64,000 nucleotides of DNA from Saccharothrix espanaensis DSM 44229 (GCF_000328705.1 NC_019673.1:7761501-7825500); one strand, 5' to 3'; positions 1 to 9,010 are shown, numbered from the stretch's first letter. The notes: generated by a model not told the origin, from the sequence alone. Program-made: numbers and translations.

Positions 1-314
1 TGGTCACCCTGGTCACCCACGACCAGCGGCGCGCCGTGCAGGGCCTGACGGCACGGGCGGGCATCCGCCCGGAGTCCACGAAGGTCCGTCCGGGCGACGA
101 GGACCTGATCCGGATCACCGGTGCCCGCACGCCCAGCGGCATCCCGGTGGCCGAGCCCGAGATCCCGGTGCGCGCTGCCCGTCGTGGTGGCGGTGCCCCG
201 CGCCGCGCCGGCGGCGGCCAGTTCCGCGGCGGTCGTTCCGACCGCTCGGACCGCTCCGACAACGGCCGTGACCGCGAACGAGGCGGCCGGCCGCGCCGCG
301 TGGCGCAGCACTGA
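1..314 (+). CDS. DEAD/DEAH-box RNA helicase, C-terminal end (partial)
   Basis: The reading frame is open from the window edge (codons in phase with base 3) to a TGA at 312-314, so only about 104 C-terminal codons are present. The visible part begins VTLVTHDQRRAVQGLT and continues with RITGARTPSGIPV, which resembles the end of the second RecA-like domain and tail of actinobacterial RhlE-type DEAD-box helicases. It then runs into a Gly/Arg/Ser/Asp-rich tail (GGGAPRRAGGGQFRGGRSD), a typical RGG-like RNA-binding extension. None of the ATPase motifs are inside the window, so the family call rests on the tail only. A perfect 25-bp hairpin directly follows the stop codon and probably ends transcription. 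Confidence 0.7.
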   Translation, partial: VTLVTHDQRRAVQGLTARAGIRPESTKVRPGDEDLIRITGARTPSGIPVAEPEIPVRAARRGGGAPRRAGGGQFRGGRSDRSDRSDNGRDRERGGRPRRVAQH

Positions 315-334
315 GCGCACCACACGACAGATCG

Positions 335-389
335 CCGAACGTCGAACCGCCCGCCCCCGCACTTCGGGGGCGGGCGGTTCGACGTTCGG
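335..389 (+). terminator. Intrinsic terminator, 25-bp perfect stem
   Basis: Bases 335-359 pair perfectly with 365-389 around a five-base loop (CACTT), beginning about 20 bases after the helicase stop. The stem is very GC-rich and lacks a T-tract, as is common for actinobacterial terminators. Confidence 0.85.
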
Positions 390-732
390 GCTTCGGCACG
401 GTCGCGGGTCTGGCGTCGGCCGGCCGCCGACCACCGCACCACGTCGCCGGCAGGGTCGCGGCGGCGGTCACGACGCTCGGCAGAACGGCGAGCACGGGCA
501 CCCATGCGCTGTCGACTCCTTGCGCCACAACGTGTCTGTGCCTGCCTGAACGCGCCCGAAGCCACCCGGCGGAGGTCAGTCCACTCCAGAGTCGCCGCCG
601 GCGGGGGCGTCGGCCCGGTTGTCGGCCCGGTTTCCGGACGTGTGGCGTTCCGGATCGGCGTCTCATCGTGTGAACCGGCGGTGTTGTGGCCGCGTCCGAG
701 GGGCGAACCGGCTATTCAGGTCCGGGAGTGAC
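390..732. other. Intergenic region upstream of the SARP gene
   Basis: No convincing gene is seen here. The stretch holds a perfect 12-base direct repeat, GTCGGCCCGGTT, at 609-620 and 621-632, about 100 bases before the SARP start. A purine-rich ribosome-binding site (GGGAG) lies at 724-728. In-frame codons upstream of 733 are read through but have no family similarity, so I do not extend the SARP into them. Confidence 0.5.
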
Positions 733-3546
733 ATGGTGGAGATTCGACTGCTGGGCGAGGTCGCCGTGGTCGTGGCCGGGCGTCTGGTGGATCTGGGGCC
801 GGCCAGGCAACGGTGCGTGTGGGCTGCGCTGGCCGTGGACGTCAACCACGTGGTGCCGGTGCGCCGCCTGGTCGAACGGGTCTGGGGCGAGGACGCGCCG
901 GACCGGGTGCGGGCGACGCTGCTCAGCTACGTGTCGAGGCTGCGGCAGGCGCTGGCGGACGCGGACGGCGTGGCGCTGGTGCGCCGGTCGGGCGGCTACC
1001 TGCTCGCCGTGGACCAGTCGGCGGTCGACCTGTGCCGGTTCCGGGAGCTGTGGGCGCACGCCCGCGCCGCCGAGGACGCCGGTGCCGTCGCGCTGCTGAG
1101 CGAGGCGCTGGAGCTGTGGCGCGGTGAGCCGTTGACCGGCGTGGCCGGGCAGTGGGCCGAGGACGAGCGCGAGCGGCTGCGCCGGGAACGGCCGGCCGCC
1201 GAGCACGACCTGGTCGACGCCCGGCAGCGCACCGGCCGGGACGACGGCCTGGTGCCGCTGCTGGCCGCCCGGGTCGTCGAGCACCCGCTGGACGAGCGGG
1301 TCGCGGCGCAGTACCTGCTGGCGCTGCACCGCGCCGGCCGGTCGGCCGACGCGCTGGGCCACTACCGGCTCTTCCGCGCCCGGCTGGTCGAGGAGCTGGG
1401 CACCGACCCCGGCGGCCGGCTCCAGCAGCTGCACCAGCGCATCCTGGACGCCGACTCGACGTTGACCGTGACCACCCCAACCACCCCAACCACCCCGACC
1501 ACCCAGTCCACATCGACCACACCGATCGACGGCGTGACCGCGGTGGTGGCGGTGCCCCGGCAGCTACCCGCCGCGCCGCCGCACTTCACCGGCCGCAACC
1601 CCGAGCTGGCCACGATCACCTCCCTGGTGGACGGCACGAGCGGCGGTCGCACCGTGGTGATCTCCGCGATCGCCGGCACGGGTGGTGTCGGCAAGACCTG
1701 GCTGGCCCTGACCTGGGCCAACCAGTGGGCCGAGCGGTTCCCGGGTGGGCAGCTGTTCGTGGACCTGCACGGGTTCAGCCCCACCGAGCAGCCCCTCACC
1801 CCCGACGCCGCGCTGTACGGGTTCCTCACCGCCCTGGGCACCTCCCCCGAGCGCATCCCGGTCGAGCTGGACACCCGGGCCGCGCTCTACCGCAGCCTGG
1901 TCGCCGACCGGCGGATGCTGATCGTGCTGGACAACGCGGCCACCTCCGACCAGGTCGAGCCCCTGCTGCCCGGCGGGCAGGCCAGCACCGTGCTGATCAC
2001 CAGCCGGCGCACCCTGCACCGCCTGGTCACCCGGCACGGCGCGCACGGCCTCGGCCTCGACGTGCTCACCGACACCGAGGCGCACGCCCTGCTGGCGCAC
2101 CGCCTGGGGCCCCGCCGGCTGACCGACGAACCGGCCGCCGCGTCCGACCTGCTCGCGTTCTGCCAGGGTTTCCCGCTCGCGCTGGGCATCCTCACCGCCC
2201 GCGCCCACACCGACCCCGACCTGCCGCTGGCGAACCTGGCCGCCGAACTGCGCGACCACGGCATCGACGCGCTGGACGACGCCGACCCGACCACCAGCCT
2301 GCCCGCCGTGCTGTCCTGGTCGCTGCGCGGTCTGACGCCCGACCAGCGGACCGTGTTCGCCCTGCTGGGCGTCGCGCCCGGCCCGGACATCGGCCTGCCC
2401 GCCGCCGCGAACCTCGCCGGCCTGCCCGAGCGCGAGACCCGCGCCGCCCTGCGGGCCCTGGTCGACGCGTCCCTGATCGACCTCGGGCCGGACGGCCGGT
2501 ACGCGATGCACAACCTGGTCCGCGCCTACGCCACCGCCCACGCCCACACGTTGCCCGAGGACGTGCGGCTCGCGGCGCTGCGCCGGGTGGTCGACTTCTA
2601 CCTGCACACCGCCGACGCGGCGGGCCACCTGACGGCCCCGCACACCGCGTCGATCCGGCCCGCGCCGCCCGCACCGGACGTGCGCCCGCACCCGTTGCCG
2701 GACCAGGTCTCCGCGATGGCCTGGCTGAACACCGAGCACCCGCACCTGCTCGCCGCCCAGCAGACCGCCGCCGCCCACCACCGCCACGACACCGTGTGGC
2801 ACATCGCGCAGACCCTGTCCGCCCTGCACATGCGGCGGGGGCACGTCCACGACGACCTCGCCGTGTGGCAGGCCGCGCTGGACGCCGCCGCGCACCTCGC
2901 CGATCCCGCCAAGCAGATCCGCGCCCACCGCCGCACGGGCGTCGCCCTGACCCGGTTGGGCCGGCCGGAGGAGGCCGTCGACCACCTGCACCGGGCGCTG
3001 GCCCTGGCGGGGCGGCACCACGACACCGACCAGCAGGCGGGCGGCCACCTGGCGCTGGCCGGTGTCTGGGACCGGCTGGGCGACGCCCGCCAGGCCCTGG
3101 AGCACGCCGGGCGCGGCCTGGACCTGTTCCGCGCCCTCGACGAGCCGGTGCAGGTGGCGAACGCGTTGAACTCGGTCGGCTGGTACGCGGCCAGGCTGGG
3201 CGACCACGACACCGCCCGCGACCACTGCCAGGCGGCCCTGGCCCTGCACCGGCGGCACCAGGACCACCTCGGCGAGGCGCACACCCTGGACAGCCTGGGC
3301 TACCTCGCCCACCAGGCCGGCGACCACCGGGAGGCCGTCCGGCACTACGAGCAGGCGGTGACCCTGCGGCGGACGCTCGGCGACAGCTACGAGGTCGCCA
3401 ACACCTTGGACAGCGCCGGCCACCCCTACGCCGCCCTCGGCGACCACGAACGGGCCCGCGCGGTGTGGCGGGAGGCGCTGGAGCTGTACCGGGTGCAGGG
3501 TCGGCACACCGACGCCGAACGCGTCCGCCGGCAACTGGGTGGGTGA
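733..3546 (+). CDS. AfsR/SARP-family regulator with BTAD, NB-ARC and TPR domains
   Basis: The 937-residue protein has the order expected for AfsR-like regulators. An N-terminal winged-helix DNA-binding domain (about residues 1-95) starts MVEIRLLGEV and includes LVERVWGEDAP. A bacterial transcriptional activation domain follows (about 100-240), then a threonine/proline linker made of TTP repeats (about 245-260). The NB-ARC ATPase has a Walker A GTGGVGKTWLA near residue 315 and a Walker B LIVLDNA near 395. Tetratricopeptide repeats fill about residues 700-930. SARPs activate secondary-metabolite or stress genes by binding direct repeats, and the NTPase/TPR half acts as a signal-responsive switch. 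ATG 733 was chosen because it follows GGGAG and starts at the family N-terminus. The next gene is convergent, so the target is not evident from context. Confidence 0.9.
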   Translation: MVEIRLLGEVAVVVAGRLVDLGPARQRCVWAALAVDVNHVVPVRRLVERVWGEDAPDRVRATLLSYVSRLRQALADADGVALVRRSGGYLLAVDQSAVDLCRFRELWAHARAAEDAGAVALLSEALELWRGEPLTGVAGQWAEDERERLRRERPAAEHDLVDARQRTGRDDGLVPLLAARVVEHPLDERVAAQYLLALHRAGRSADALGHYRLFRARLVEELGTDPGGRLQQLHQRILDADSTLTVTTPTTPTTPTTQSTSTTPIDGVTAVVAVPRQLPAAPPHFTGRNPELATITSLVDGTSGGRTVVISAIAGTGGVGKTWLALTWANQWAERFPGGQLFVDLHGFSPTEQPLTPDAALYGFLTALGTSPERIPVELDTRAALYRSLVADRRMLIVLDNAATSDQVEPLLPGGQASTVLITSRRTLHRLVTRHGAHGLGLDVLTDTEAHALLAHRLGPRRLTDEPAAASDLLAFCQGFPLALGILTARAHTDPDLPLANLAAELRDHGIDALDDADPTTSLPAVLSWSLRGLTPDQRTVFALLGVAPGPDIGLPAAANLAGLPERETRAALRALVDASLIDLGPDGRYAMHNLVRAYATAHAHTLPEDVRLAALRRVVDFYLHTADAAGHLTAPHTASIRPAPPAPDVRPHPLPDQVSAMAWLNTEHPHLLAAQQTAAAHHRHDTVWHIAQTLSALHMRRGHVHDDLAVWQAALDAAAHLADPAKQIRAHRRTGVALTRLGRPEEAVDHLHRALALAGRHHDTDQQAGGHLALAGVWDRLGDARQALEHAGRGLDLFRALDEPVQVANALNSVGWYAARLGDHDTARDHCQAALALHRRHQDHLGEAHTLDSLGYLAHQAGDHREAVRHYEQAVTLRRTLGDSYEVANTLDSAGHPYAALGDHERARAVWREALELYRVQGRHTDAERVRRQLGG

Positions 3547-3557
3547 GGTCACGCGAT

Positions 3558-4565
3558 CTACAGGCCGTTGGACACGCGGCGGACGCGCTTGTGCGGGAAG
3601 CGCTTGCGCACGTGCTCCTCGGCGGGTGAGCCCGGCACCACGTACACCGGCTCCTCCTTGTCCTGCAACGGTTTCACCACCTCGGCCACGAACCCCTTGC
3701 GGTCGGCCAGGAACGGGCCGATGACGTCGGAGCCGGCCGGGCAGGCGGCCACGCAGTACGCCGCCTTGTAGTTGGGCTTGAACGCCAGGCTCTGCCACAT
3801 CGACGCGGTCTCGGCCGGCGACACCCGGCTCCGGTAGTCCGCGCGGTCCGCGCTGTCCGCGACGGTCTCCACCCAGTCGGTGAACCCGCTCATGAACTCC
3901 CGGTAGTTGTGCGTGTAGCAGGCCGCGAAGTCGAACGACCCCTCCTTGCCGATCGCCCCGACCGGGCACGCCGCGACGCACAGCTTGCACTCCAGGCACG
4001 GGTTGAAGTCCACCGGGCCGGACGGCTCGTCCACGGCGAAGTCGACCACCACCGTCCCGAGCAGGATGAAGTTGCCGAACCTGGGGTGGATCACGTTGCG
4101 GTGGATGCCGATCCGGCCCAGCCCGGCCGCCTGCGCGACCAGCTTGTGCGAGATCACCCACCCGCGGCCCGGGAAGTCGTCCATCTCCTGCGGGAACGCC
4201 GACGCCGGGTGCACGACCCGGTGCCCCTCGTCCTGGAGCAGCCGCGCCAGCCGGTGGCCCACCTCGTCGGCGTCGCCCAACGCCTGGTGGAACTCGGTGT
4301 TCGCGATGCTGCGCAGCGGGCTGCGCACGTTGTCGCGGTTCATCCGCACGCAGAACGCCACGTAGGTCCGCGCTCCCGGCAGCGCTGTGCGGGCGTGCTC
4401 GACGTCCACCTCCAGCCCCGGCGTGTCGACCGGCACGAAGCCGACGTCGTCCGCGCCGGCCCGGAACGCCAGTTCCCGCAACCGCTCCGCCGCCACCACG
4501 GGCTCCGGCGGCCGCACCGGGTTGCCCCGGACCTCGCGGACCGTCGAATGGTCGTCGAGTCGCAT
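3558..4565 (-). CDS. 4Fe-4S reductase of the QueG/reductive-dehalogenase-like group
   Basis: This 335-residue protein has two iron-sulfur motifs: CLECKLCVAACPVGAI (about residues 195-210) binds the first 4Fe-4S cluster, and CVAACPAG (about 275) supplies further cysteines. The N-terminal two thirds, with GRGWVISHKLVAQAAGLG and GRIGIHRNVIHPRFGNF, resemble the catalytic region of epoxyqueuosine reductase and related cobalamin-dependent reductases. It lacks the C-terminal HEAT repeat of true QueG, so I do not call it queG. The ATG at 4565 is preceded by GGGGAGAGGG. It is divergent from an HxlR regulator 79 bases away, with an inverted repeat between them, so redox- or ligand-controlled expression is likely. 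Proximity to cobalamin genes is suggestive only. Confidence 0.75.
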   Translation of the reverse strand: MRLDDHSTVREVRGNPVRPPEPVVAAERLRELAFRAGADDVGFVPVDTPGLEVDVEHARTALPGARTYVAFCVRMNRDNVRSPLRSIANTEFHQALGDADEVGHRLARLLQDEGHRVVHPASAFPQEMDDFPGRGWVISHKLVAQAAGLGRIGIHRNVIHPRFGNFILLGTVVVDFAVDEPSGPVDFNPCLECKLCVAACPVGAIGKEGSFDFAACYTHNYREFMSGFTDWVETVADSADRADYRSRVSPAETASMWQSLAFKPNYKAAYCVAACPAGSDVIGPFLADRKGFVAEVVKPLQDKEEPVYVVPGSPAEEHVRKRFPHKRVRRVSNGL

Positions 4566-4601
4566 GCCCTCTCCCCCTTCACGCCCTGAGTTTCAGAGAG
4601 C

Positions 4602-4620
4602 AACCTAGCCAGGCTGGGTT
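4602..4620. promoter_or_regulatory. Candidate HxlR operator
   Basis: AACCTAGCC-A-GGCTGGGTT is an inverted repeat with 8 of 9 matching positions between the divergent iron-sulfur protein and HxlR genes. A second related element, ACCCAGTGGGT, follows at about 4631-4641. The position suits autoregulation and control of the divergent gene. Binding is inferred, not shown. Confidence 0.45.
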
Positions 4621-4644
4621 TTGTTTGGCAACCCAGTGGGTAGG

Positions 4645-5097
4645 ATGGGGAACGTGGACGGCGTGGTGGTGGACAACGACGTGTGCTCGATCTCGCGAGC
4701 GCTGGGCGTGCTGGGCGAGCGGTGGTCGCTCCAGATCGTCCGGGACGTGTTCAACGGGGTCCGGCGGTTCGACGCGCTCCGGGACCACCTCGGCGTGGCC
4801 CGCAACGTGCTCACCACCCGCCTCCAGCACCTGGTCGACGCCGGCCTGCTGACCAGGGAGCCGTACCAGGAGTTCGGCAGCCGCGCCCGCTACGAGTACC
4901 GGCTGACCCCGGCCGGGCGCGAGCTGTGGCCGGTCCTGATGTCGCTGATGGCGTGGGGCGACCGGCACCTCAACGACGGCCGCCCACCCGTCGAGCACGA
5001 GCACCTCGGCTGCGGCGGCAAAGTCCACCTGACACCGGTCTGCGAACACGGCCACCCCGTCGACCCCGCCCACGAACTCGGCCTGCGCCGCACCTGA
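4645..5097 (+). CDS. HxlR-family winged-helix transcriptional regulator
   Basis: The 150-residue protein contains the HxlR signature: CSISRALGVLGERWSLQIVR near residues 15-34, then RRFDALRDHLGVARNVLTTR (recognition helix) and YEYRLTPAGRELWPVL (wing). The extended C-terminus carries CGGKVHLTPVCEHGH, a Cys/His cluster that could bind metal but is also common in this family. HxlR proteins bind DNA as dimers and often sense aldehydes or redox stress. ATG 4645 is the first good start; a GTG nine bases later is possible. It is transcribed away from the iron-sulfur protein, its probable target. Confidence 0.85.
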   Translation: MGNVDGVVVDNDVCSISRALGVLGERWSLQIVRDVFNGVRRFDALRDHLGVARNVLTTRLQHLVDAGLLTREPYQEFGSRARYEYRLTPAGRELWPVLMSLMAWGDRHLNDGRPPVEHEHLGCGGKVHLTPVCEHGHPVDPAHELGLRRT

Positions 5098-5150
5098 AGC
5101 CCGCGCCGCGAACCACCCGCCACGCCCGCCACCGACCACGACCCGAGCCG

Positions 5151-6035
5151 TTACGCCAGCAGCGCGTCAGCCCGTGCCGTGCGCATGTGCAGGACCGCCC
5201 GCCCGTCCCGCCGAGTGCTCACCAACCGCGCCCCGCGCAACACCCCGATGTGCTGCGACACCGCCCCCGCCGTGACGCCCAACCGGGTGGCCAGCTCGGT
5301 GGTCGACATCGGCGCGGCCAGCAGCACCAGCAGCGCCGCCCGTGTCTTCCCGATCAACGCCGCCAGCTCGTCCGGCGCGGCCGGTTCCGACTCCCACAAG
5401 GTCGCGATCCCCCGCGCCGGGTACCGCACCACCCCGGGCCCGACCGGGTCCGCCGCCGTCCACGCGCGGGGCCAGCAGAACACGCTGGGCGAGAGCACCA
5501 GGCCGTCCCGCGCCAGGTCCACCCGGTGCGGCCGGTCCGGACGCGAATCCCCGTACAGCACCAGCTCACCGTCGGCCCACGCCACCCCGGGGTGCAGGTC
5601 GGCGAACACCGCCCCGATCCCGCGGTCGGCGAGCACCGCGGCGCGCGCGTGCACGTCCGCTTCCAGCACCGCCACGATCCGCCGCCAGTGCGGAGCCACC
5701 AGCACCTCGTGGCAGGACCGCACGACGTCCGCCACCCGCGCCGGCAGGCCGACCAGCTCGGCCTCCAAATCGGGCATCCGGACGTCGGGCACGGGCATCA
5801 GCGCCGCCGGCTTCACCGGACCCGCCATCAGGTCCAGCAACACCGGCAGGTCGTCGATCGCCGCCAACCGCTCACGCGCCCACGCCACCCACGGCAGGTG
5901 CACGGCGTGCGCGCCGGGCACGCGCAGCCCGTCCACCGCCATCACCGTCTCGAACACCGGCGAGTAGGCGAACCGGACCTTCGCCAACCCCGCACCGGCC
6001 GGTCCCGCGCCGGTCAACCTGATCCGCACCGCCAC
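5151..6035 (-). CDS. ArsR-family regulator with large N-terminal domain
   Basis: The protein has 294 residues. Its C-terminal third is an ArsR-type winged helix: MSTTELATRLGVTAGAVSQH (helix-turn-helix, about residues 235-254) followed by LRGARLVSTRRDGRAVLHM. The N-terminal 200 residues, starting VAVRIRLTGAG, match the large actinobacterial group of 'winged helix' proteins annotated with a DUF5937-like domain; its function is unknown. GTG 6035 was chosen because AGGAGG lies eight bases upstream. It is divergent from the membrane protein at 6133 (97-base gap), a plausible regulator-target pair. Confidence 0.8.
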   Translation of the reverse strand: MAVRIRLTGAGPAGAGLAKVRFAYSPVFETVMAVDGLRVPGAHAVHLPWVAWARERLAAIDDLPVLLDLMAGPVKPAALMPVPDVRMPDLEAELVGLPARVADVVRSCHEVLVAPHWRRIVAVLEADVHARAAVLADRGIGAVFADLHPGVAWADGELVLYGDSRPDRPHRVDLARDGLVLSPSVFCWPRAWTAADPVGPGVVRYPARGIATLWESEPAAPDELAALIGKTRAALLVLLAAPMSTTELATRLGVTAGAVSQHIGVLRGARLVSTRRDGRAVLHMRTARADALLA

Positions 6036-6132
6036 CGGGCTGTCCCTCCTCCCGCCGTGGGGGCACACCCCACCACCGACCGGCCGGTGCACACCAGTGA
6101 GACACCTGCCGGAAACGCGCACGCTCTACCGC

Positions 6133-7074
6133 ATGACGAAGACCTGGCACCGGCCCACGCTCTGGCTCGCCCGGGTGATGGCCGCGCTGACCCTGGTCGC
6201 CCTCGGCGGACTGCTGTTCGACGGTCGGGTGCTCCAGGGCTCTCCGGTGTGGCTCAAGCCGCTGAAGTTCGCCCTCTCGCTGACCCTCTACTCGGCCACC
6301 CTGTCCTGGATGCTGTCCTTGGCGCACAAGGGGAAGCGCTGGACGTCCGGCCTCGGCACGACCATCGCGGCCATCATGTTCGCCGACGTCGGCATGATCG
6401 TGGTGCAGGCCGCGCGCGGCACGTTCAGCCACTACAACACGAGCCAGGACTTCTGGAACGTGCTGACCCAGAACATGTTCAAGTACACGATCCCGGTGAT
6501 GTTCCTGGCGAACGTGGCGCTGGCGGTCGTGCTGTCGTTCCAGAAGCTGCGCGACCGGCAGACGACCTGGGGCGTGCGCACCGGCCTGTACCTGGCGGTG
6601 CTCGGCATGGCCTCGGGCTACCTGATGGCCGGCCAGGGCAAGCGCGCCACCACCACCGACGCCACCGGCCACGAGATCGTGCTGCGCGGCGGGAACACCG
6701 TGGGCGCGCCGGACGGTGGCGAGCACATGCCGGTGACCGCGTGGAGCACCACGGGCGGGGACCTGCGCATCCCACACTTCTTCGGGATGCACGGCCTGCA
6801 GGTGATGATCCTGGTCGCGTTCGCCGTCACCGCCCTGGCGCTGAGCGAACGGGCCCGCGTGCGCCTGGTCGGCGTGGCCGCCGCCGGCTACACCGGGACG
6901 TTCGCGCTGCTGACCTGGCAGGCCATGCGCGGCGAGCCGCTGGTCCACCCGAGCACCCTCACCCTCGTGCTGTTCGCCGGGCTGGTCGCCCTCGTCGCCG
7001 CCGGTGTCGCGTGGACCGTCACGCTCGAAAAGGCAACTCCCGCGCCAGTCCGGCTACCGGTCCGACCACGATGA
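6133..7074 (+). CDS. Integral membrane protein of unknown function
   Basis: This 313-residue protein has about seven to eight hydrophobic segments, for example ALTLVALGGLLFDG, KFALSLTLYSATLSWMLSL, TIAAIMFADVGMIVVQAA and VMFLANVALAVVLSF. A glycine-rich extracytoplasmic-looking loop (GHEIVLRGGNTVGAPDGGEH) sits near the middle, followed by HFFGMHGLQVMILVAFAV. The conserved His and Gly residues in HFFGMHG hint at ligand or metal binding, but I recognise no characterised family. Its start is 97 bases from the ArsR-type regulator start, suggesting it is the regulated gene. Its last 56 bases overlap the 3' end of cysG tail to tail. Confidence 0.7.
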   Translation: MTKTWHRPTLWLARVMAALTLVALGGLLFDGRVLQGSPVWLKPLKFALSLTLYSATLSWMLSLAHKGKRWTSGLGTTIAAIMFADVGMIVVQAARGTFSHYNTSQDFWNVLTQNMFKYTIPVMFLANVALAVVLSFQKLRDRQTTWGVRTGLYLAVLGMASGYLMAGQGKRATTTDATGHEIVLRGGNTVGAPDGGEHMPVTAWSTTGGDLRIPHFFGMHGLQVMILVAFAVTALALSERARVRLVGVAAAGYTGTFALLTWQAMRGEPLVHPSTLTLVLFAGLVALVAAGVAWTVTLEKATPAPVRLPVRPR

Positions 7075-8236
7075 TCGCCGGGGGGCGGATCCCGCGCTCC
7101 ACCACGTCGTGCCCCAACGAGTCCAAAGTGGACTGGACGACGCGTTGCGCGCGGGTGCTGCCCTCCTGGATCACCGAGACCGGCGTGGCACCGGGCCGAC
7201 CGGCCCGCAGCGCCGCCGCGAACGCGCCCGCCCGCTCGACACCCATCAGGATCACCACCGTGCCGCGCAGGCGGGCCAGCGCGTCCCAGTCCACCAGCGA
7301 GCGCTCGTCGTCCGGGGCCACGTGCCCGGACACCACGACCACCTCGTGCGCCACGCCCCGGTGCGTCACCGGCACGTCGGCCAGCGCGGGCACGCCGAAC
7401 GCGCTGGTCACGCCGGGCACCACGGTGACCGGCACGCCCGCCTCGGCGCACGCGATCAGCTCCTCGAAGCCGCGGCCGAACACGTACGGGTCGCCGCCCT
7501 TGAGCCGCACCACGAACTTGCCGGCCTTGGCGTTGTCGACCAGCGTGGTGTTGATGAAGTCCTGGGTGGCGGCCCGCCCGTACGGGATCTTGGCCGCGTC
7601 CACCACCTCGACGTGCGGCGGCAGCTCGTCCAGCAGCTCCATCGGGGCCAGCCGGTCGGCCACCACGACGTCCGCGCGGGCCAGCAGCCGCCGGCCGCGC
7701 ACGGTGATCAGGTCCGGGTCGCCGGGGCCGCCGCCGACCAGCGCCACCCCGGCCGGCTGGTCGTGCTGGTCGCTCAGCGACCCGTCGCGCAACGCCGCCA
7801 GCAGCCCGTCGCGCACCGCCGCCGAACGCCGGTGCTGCCCGCCCGCGAGCACGCCCAGCAGCAGCCCGTCGTGGCCGCCCACGGCCGGGGTCACCGCGGT
7901 GCCCTTCACCGCCACGTCCGCGCGCACGCAGAACACCCGCAGGTCGGTCGCGTCGGCGGTGATCCGGGCGTTCACCTCGGGGTCGGACGTGCAGGCCAGC
8001 ACGTACCAGGCGCCGTCGAGGTCGCCGGGGGCGTAGCGGCGCTCGTGCCACACCGCGCCGCCGGCCTCCACGATGCCCTGGACCGCGGGCGTGACCTCGG
8101 GCGAGACGACCTCGACCAGCGCACCCGCCGCCACCAGGCGCGGCAGCCGGCGCTGGGCGACGGTCCCGCCGCCCACCACGACGACCTTCCGGCCGGCCAG
8201 GTCGAGGCCCACAAGGTAGTGCTGTTCACCGTGCAT
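7019..8236 (-). CDS. cobA: Bifunctional precorrin-2 dehydrogenase / uroporphyrinogen-III C-methyltransferase
   Basis: The 405-residue protein is a CysG-like fusion. Residues 1-150 form an NAD-binding precorrin-2 dehydrogenase domain (AGRKVVVVGGGTVAQRRLPR). From about residue 165 it is a uroporphyrinogen-III methyltransferase with VALVGGGPGDPDLITVRG, VVRLKGGDPYVFGRG and VVPGVTSAFGVPALADVPVT. It would make precorrin-2 from uroporphyrinogen III using S-adenosylmethionine and, through the N-terminal half, oxidise it to sirohydrochlorin for siroheme or cobalt insertion. ATG 8236 (MHGEQHYLVGL) fits the family N-terminus; an ATG at 8248 is also possible. The M. tuberculosis counterpart, cysG (Rv2847c), is likewise beside cobB and cobO. 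It lies in the same orientation as the cob genes upstream. Confidence 0.92.
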   Translation of the reverse strand: MHGEQHYLVGLDLAGRKVVVVGGGTVAQRRLPRLVAAGALVEVVSPEVTPAVQGIVEAGGAVWHERRYAPGDLDGAWYVLACTSDPEVNARITADATDLRVFCVRADVAVKGTAVTPAVGGHDGLLLGVLAGGQHRRSAAVRDGLLAALRDGSLSDQHDQPAGVALVGGGPGDPDLITVRGRRLLARADVVVADRLAPMELLDELPPHVEVVDAAKIPYGRAATQDFINTTLVDNAKAGKFVVRLKGGDPYVFGRGFEELIACAEAGVPVTVVPGVTSAFGVPALADVPVTHRGVAHEVVVVSGHVAPDDERSLVDWDALARLRGTVVILMGVERAGAFAAALRAGRPGATPVSVIQEGSTRAQRVVQSTLDSLGHDVVERGIRPPAIIVVGPVAGLARELPFRA

Positions 8237-8282
8237 GGGTAGAAGCATCCACATCAGACATGCGGTGTCCAACCGGGGTGCT

Positions 8283-8999
8283 TCACATCACCACCAGTTC
8301 GAAGGGCACCGCGAGCCGACCGCCGAACCGCTGGGCGGCGGCCTCGGCCATCCCGCGCAGGAACACGTCCGGGTCCGCCACGTCGCCGCCGCCCAGACCC
8401 GCCAGGTAGGCGGCGTGCGCGCGCAGCGACTCGACGCCCCGCTCGAACGTGCCGGTGAGGTCGACGGCGTGCCCGGCGTGCGGCGAGGACGCGATGGCCA
8501 CCCGCCGGACCCCGTTCCACGGCTCCAGGTCCGGGTCGGGGAACACCCACCGGTTCCCGGCGTCGCGCACCGCGTCGAGCACGGCCTGGCCGACCACCCG
8601 GTGGTCGGCCATGTTGAGCGACCCGCCGGCGAAGGTCGGGTGGTGGTTGCCGGTGATCACCAGGTCCGGCCGGTACCGGCGGATGGCCACGGCGATGTCG
8701 CGGCGCAGCGGCAGGCCGTACTCCAGCACCCCGTCCTGGTGGTCCAGGAACCGCACGTCGGTCACGCCGACGACGGCGGCCGAGGCGATCTGCTCGCGGA
8801 CCCGCAGCGGGGCCGCCTGTTCCGGCGGCAGGCCGTCGATCCCGGCCTCGCCCTTGGTCACCAGCAGGTAGGCCACGGACCGGCCCTGGTCGGTCCACCG
8901 GGCGATCGCGCCGGCAGCGCCGTACTCGAGGTCGTCCGGGTGGGCCACCACGGCGAGCGCGCGGTCCCAGTCCTCGGGCAGCGGGAGGTAGTCGTCCAT
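8283..8999 (-). CDS. PIG-L/LmbE-family zinc deacetylase
   Basis: The 238-residue protein carries the family metal motif AHPDDLEYG near residue 20 and the second histidine motif NMADHRVVG near residue 125. LmbE-family enzymes remove N-acetyl groups from GlcNAc conjugates (MshB), or cleave mycothiol conjugates (Mca). This protein is about 50 residues shorter than MshB or Mca, so it is probably a different substrate class. It lies between a small secreted protein gene and cobA/cysG on the same strand, with an 11-base gap upstream and 46 bases downstream. No signal peptide is seen, so it should be cytoplasmic. Confidence 0.88.
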   Translation of the reverse strand: MDDYLPLPEDWDRALAVVAHPDDLEYGAAGAIARWTDQGRSVAYLLVTKGEAGIDGLPPEQAAPLRVREQIASAAVVGVTDVRFLDHQDGVLEYGLPLRRDIAVAIRRYRPDLVITGNHHPTFAGGSLNMADHRVVGQAVLDAVRDAGNRWVFPDPDLEPWNGVRRVAIASSPHAGHAVDLTGTFERGVESLRAHAAYLAGLGGGDVADPDVFLRGMAEAAAQRFGGRLAVPFELVVM

Positions 9000-9010
9000 G
9001 CCGTGCGACG

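Noticed and set aside
1470-1502. Tandem CCACCCCAA-like repeat as a non-coding element
   Set aside because: It is in frame within the SARP gene and encodes a TTP linker between the BTAD and NB-ARC domains.
3558-4565. Naming the iron-sulfur protein queG
   Set aside because: The C-terminal HEAT-repeat domain of QueG is absent and no queuosine genes are nearby.
4683-8036. A very long open frame on the plus strand across the HxlR, ArsR and cobA region
   Set aside because: It is a shadow of high-GC genes on both strands: the translation is rich in Arg/Pro/Gly, has no family motifs and crosses several well-supported genes.
8283-8999. Naming the PIG-L protein mshB or mca
   Set aside because: It is about 50 residues shorter than those enzymes and lacks their extended C-terminal regions, so only the superfamily is supported.
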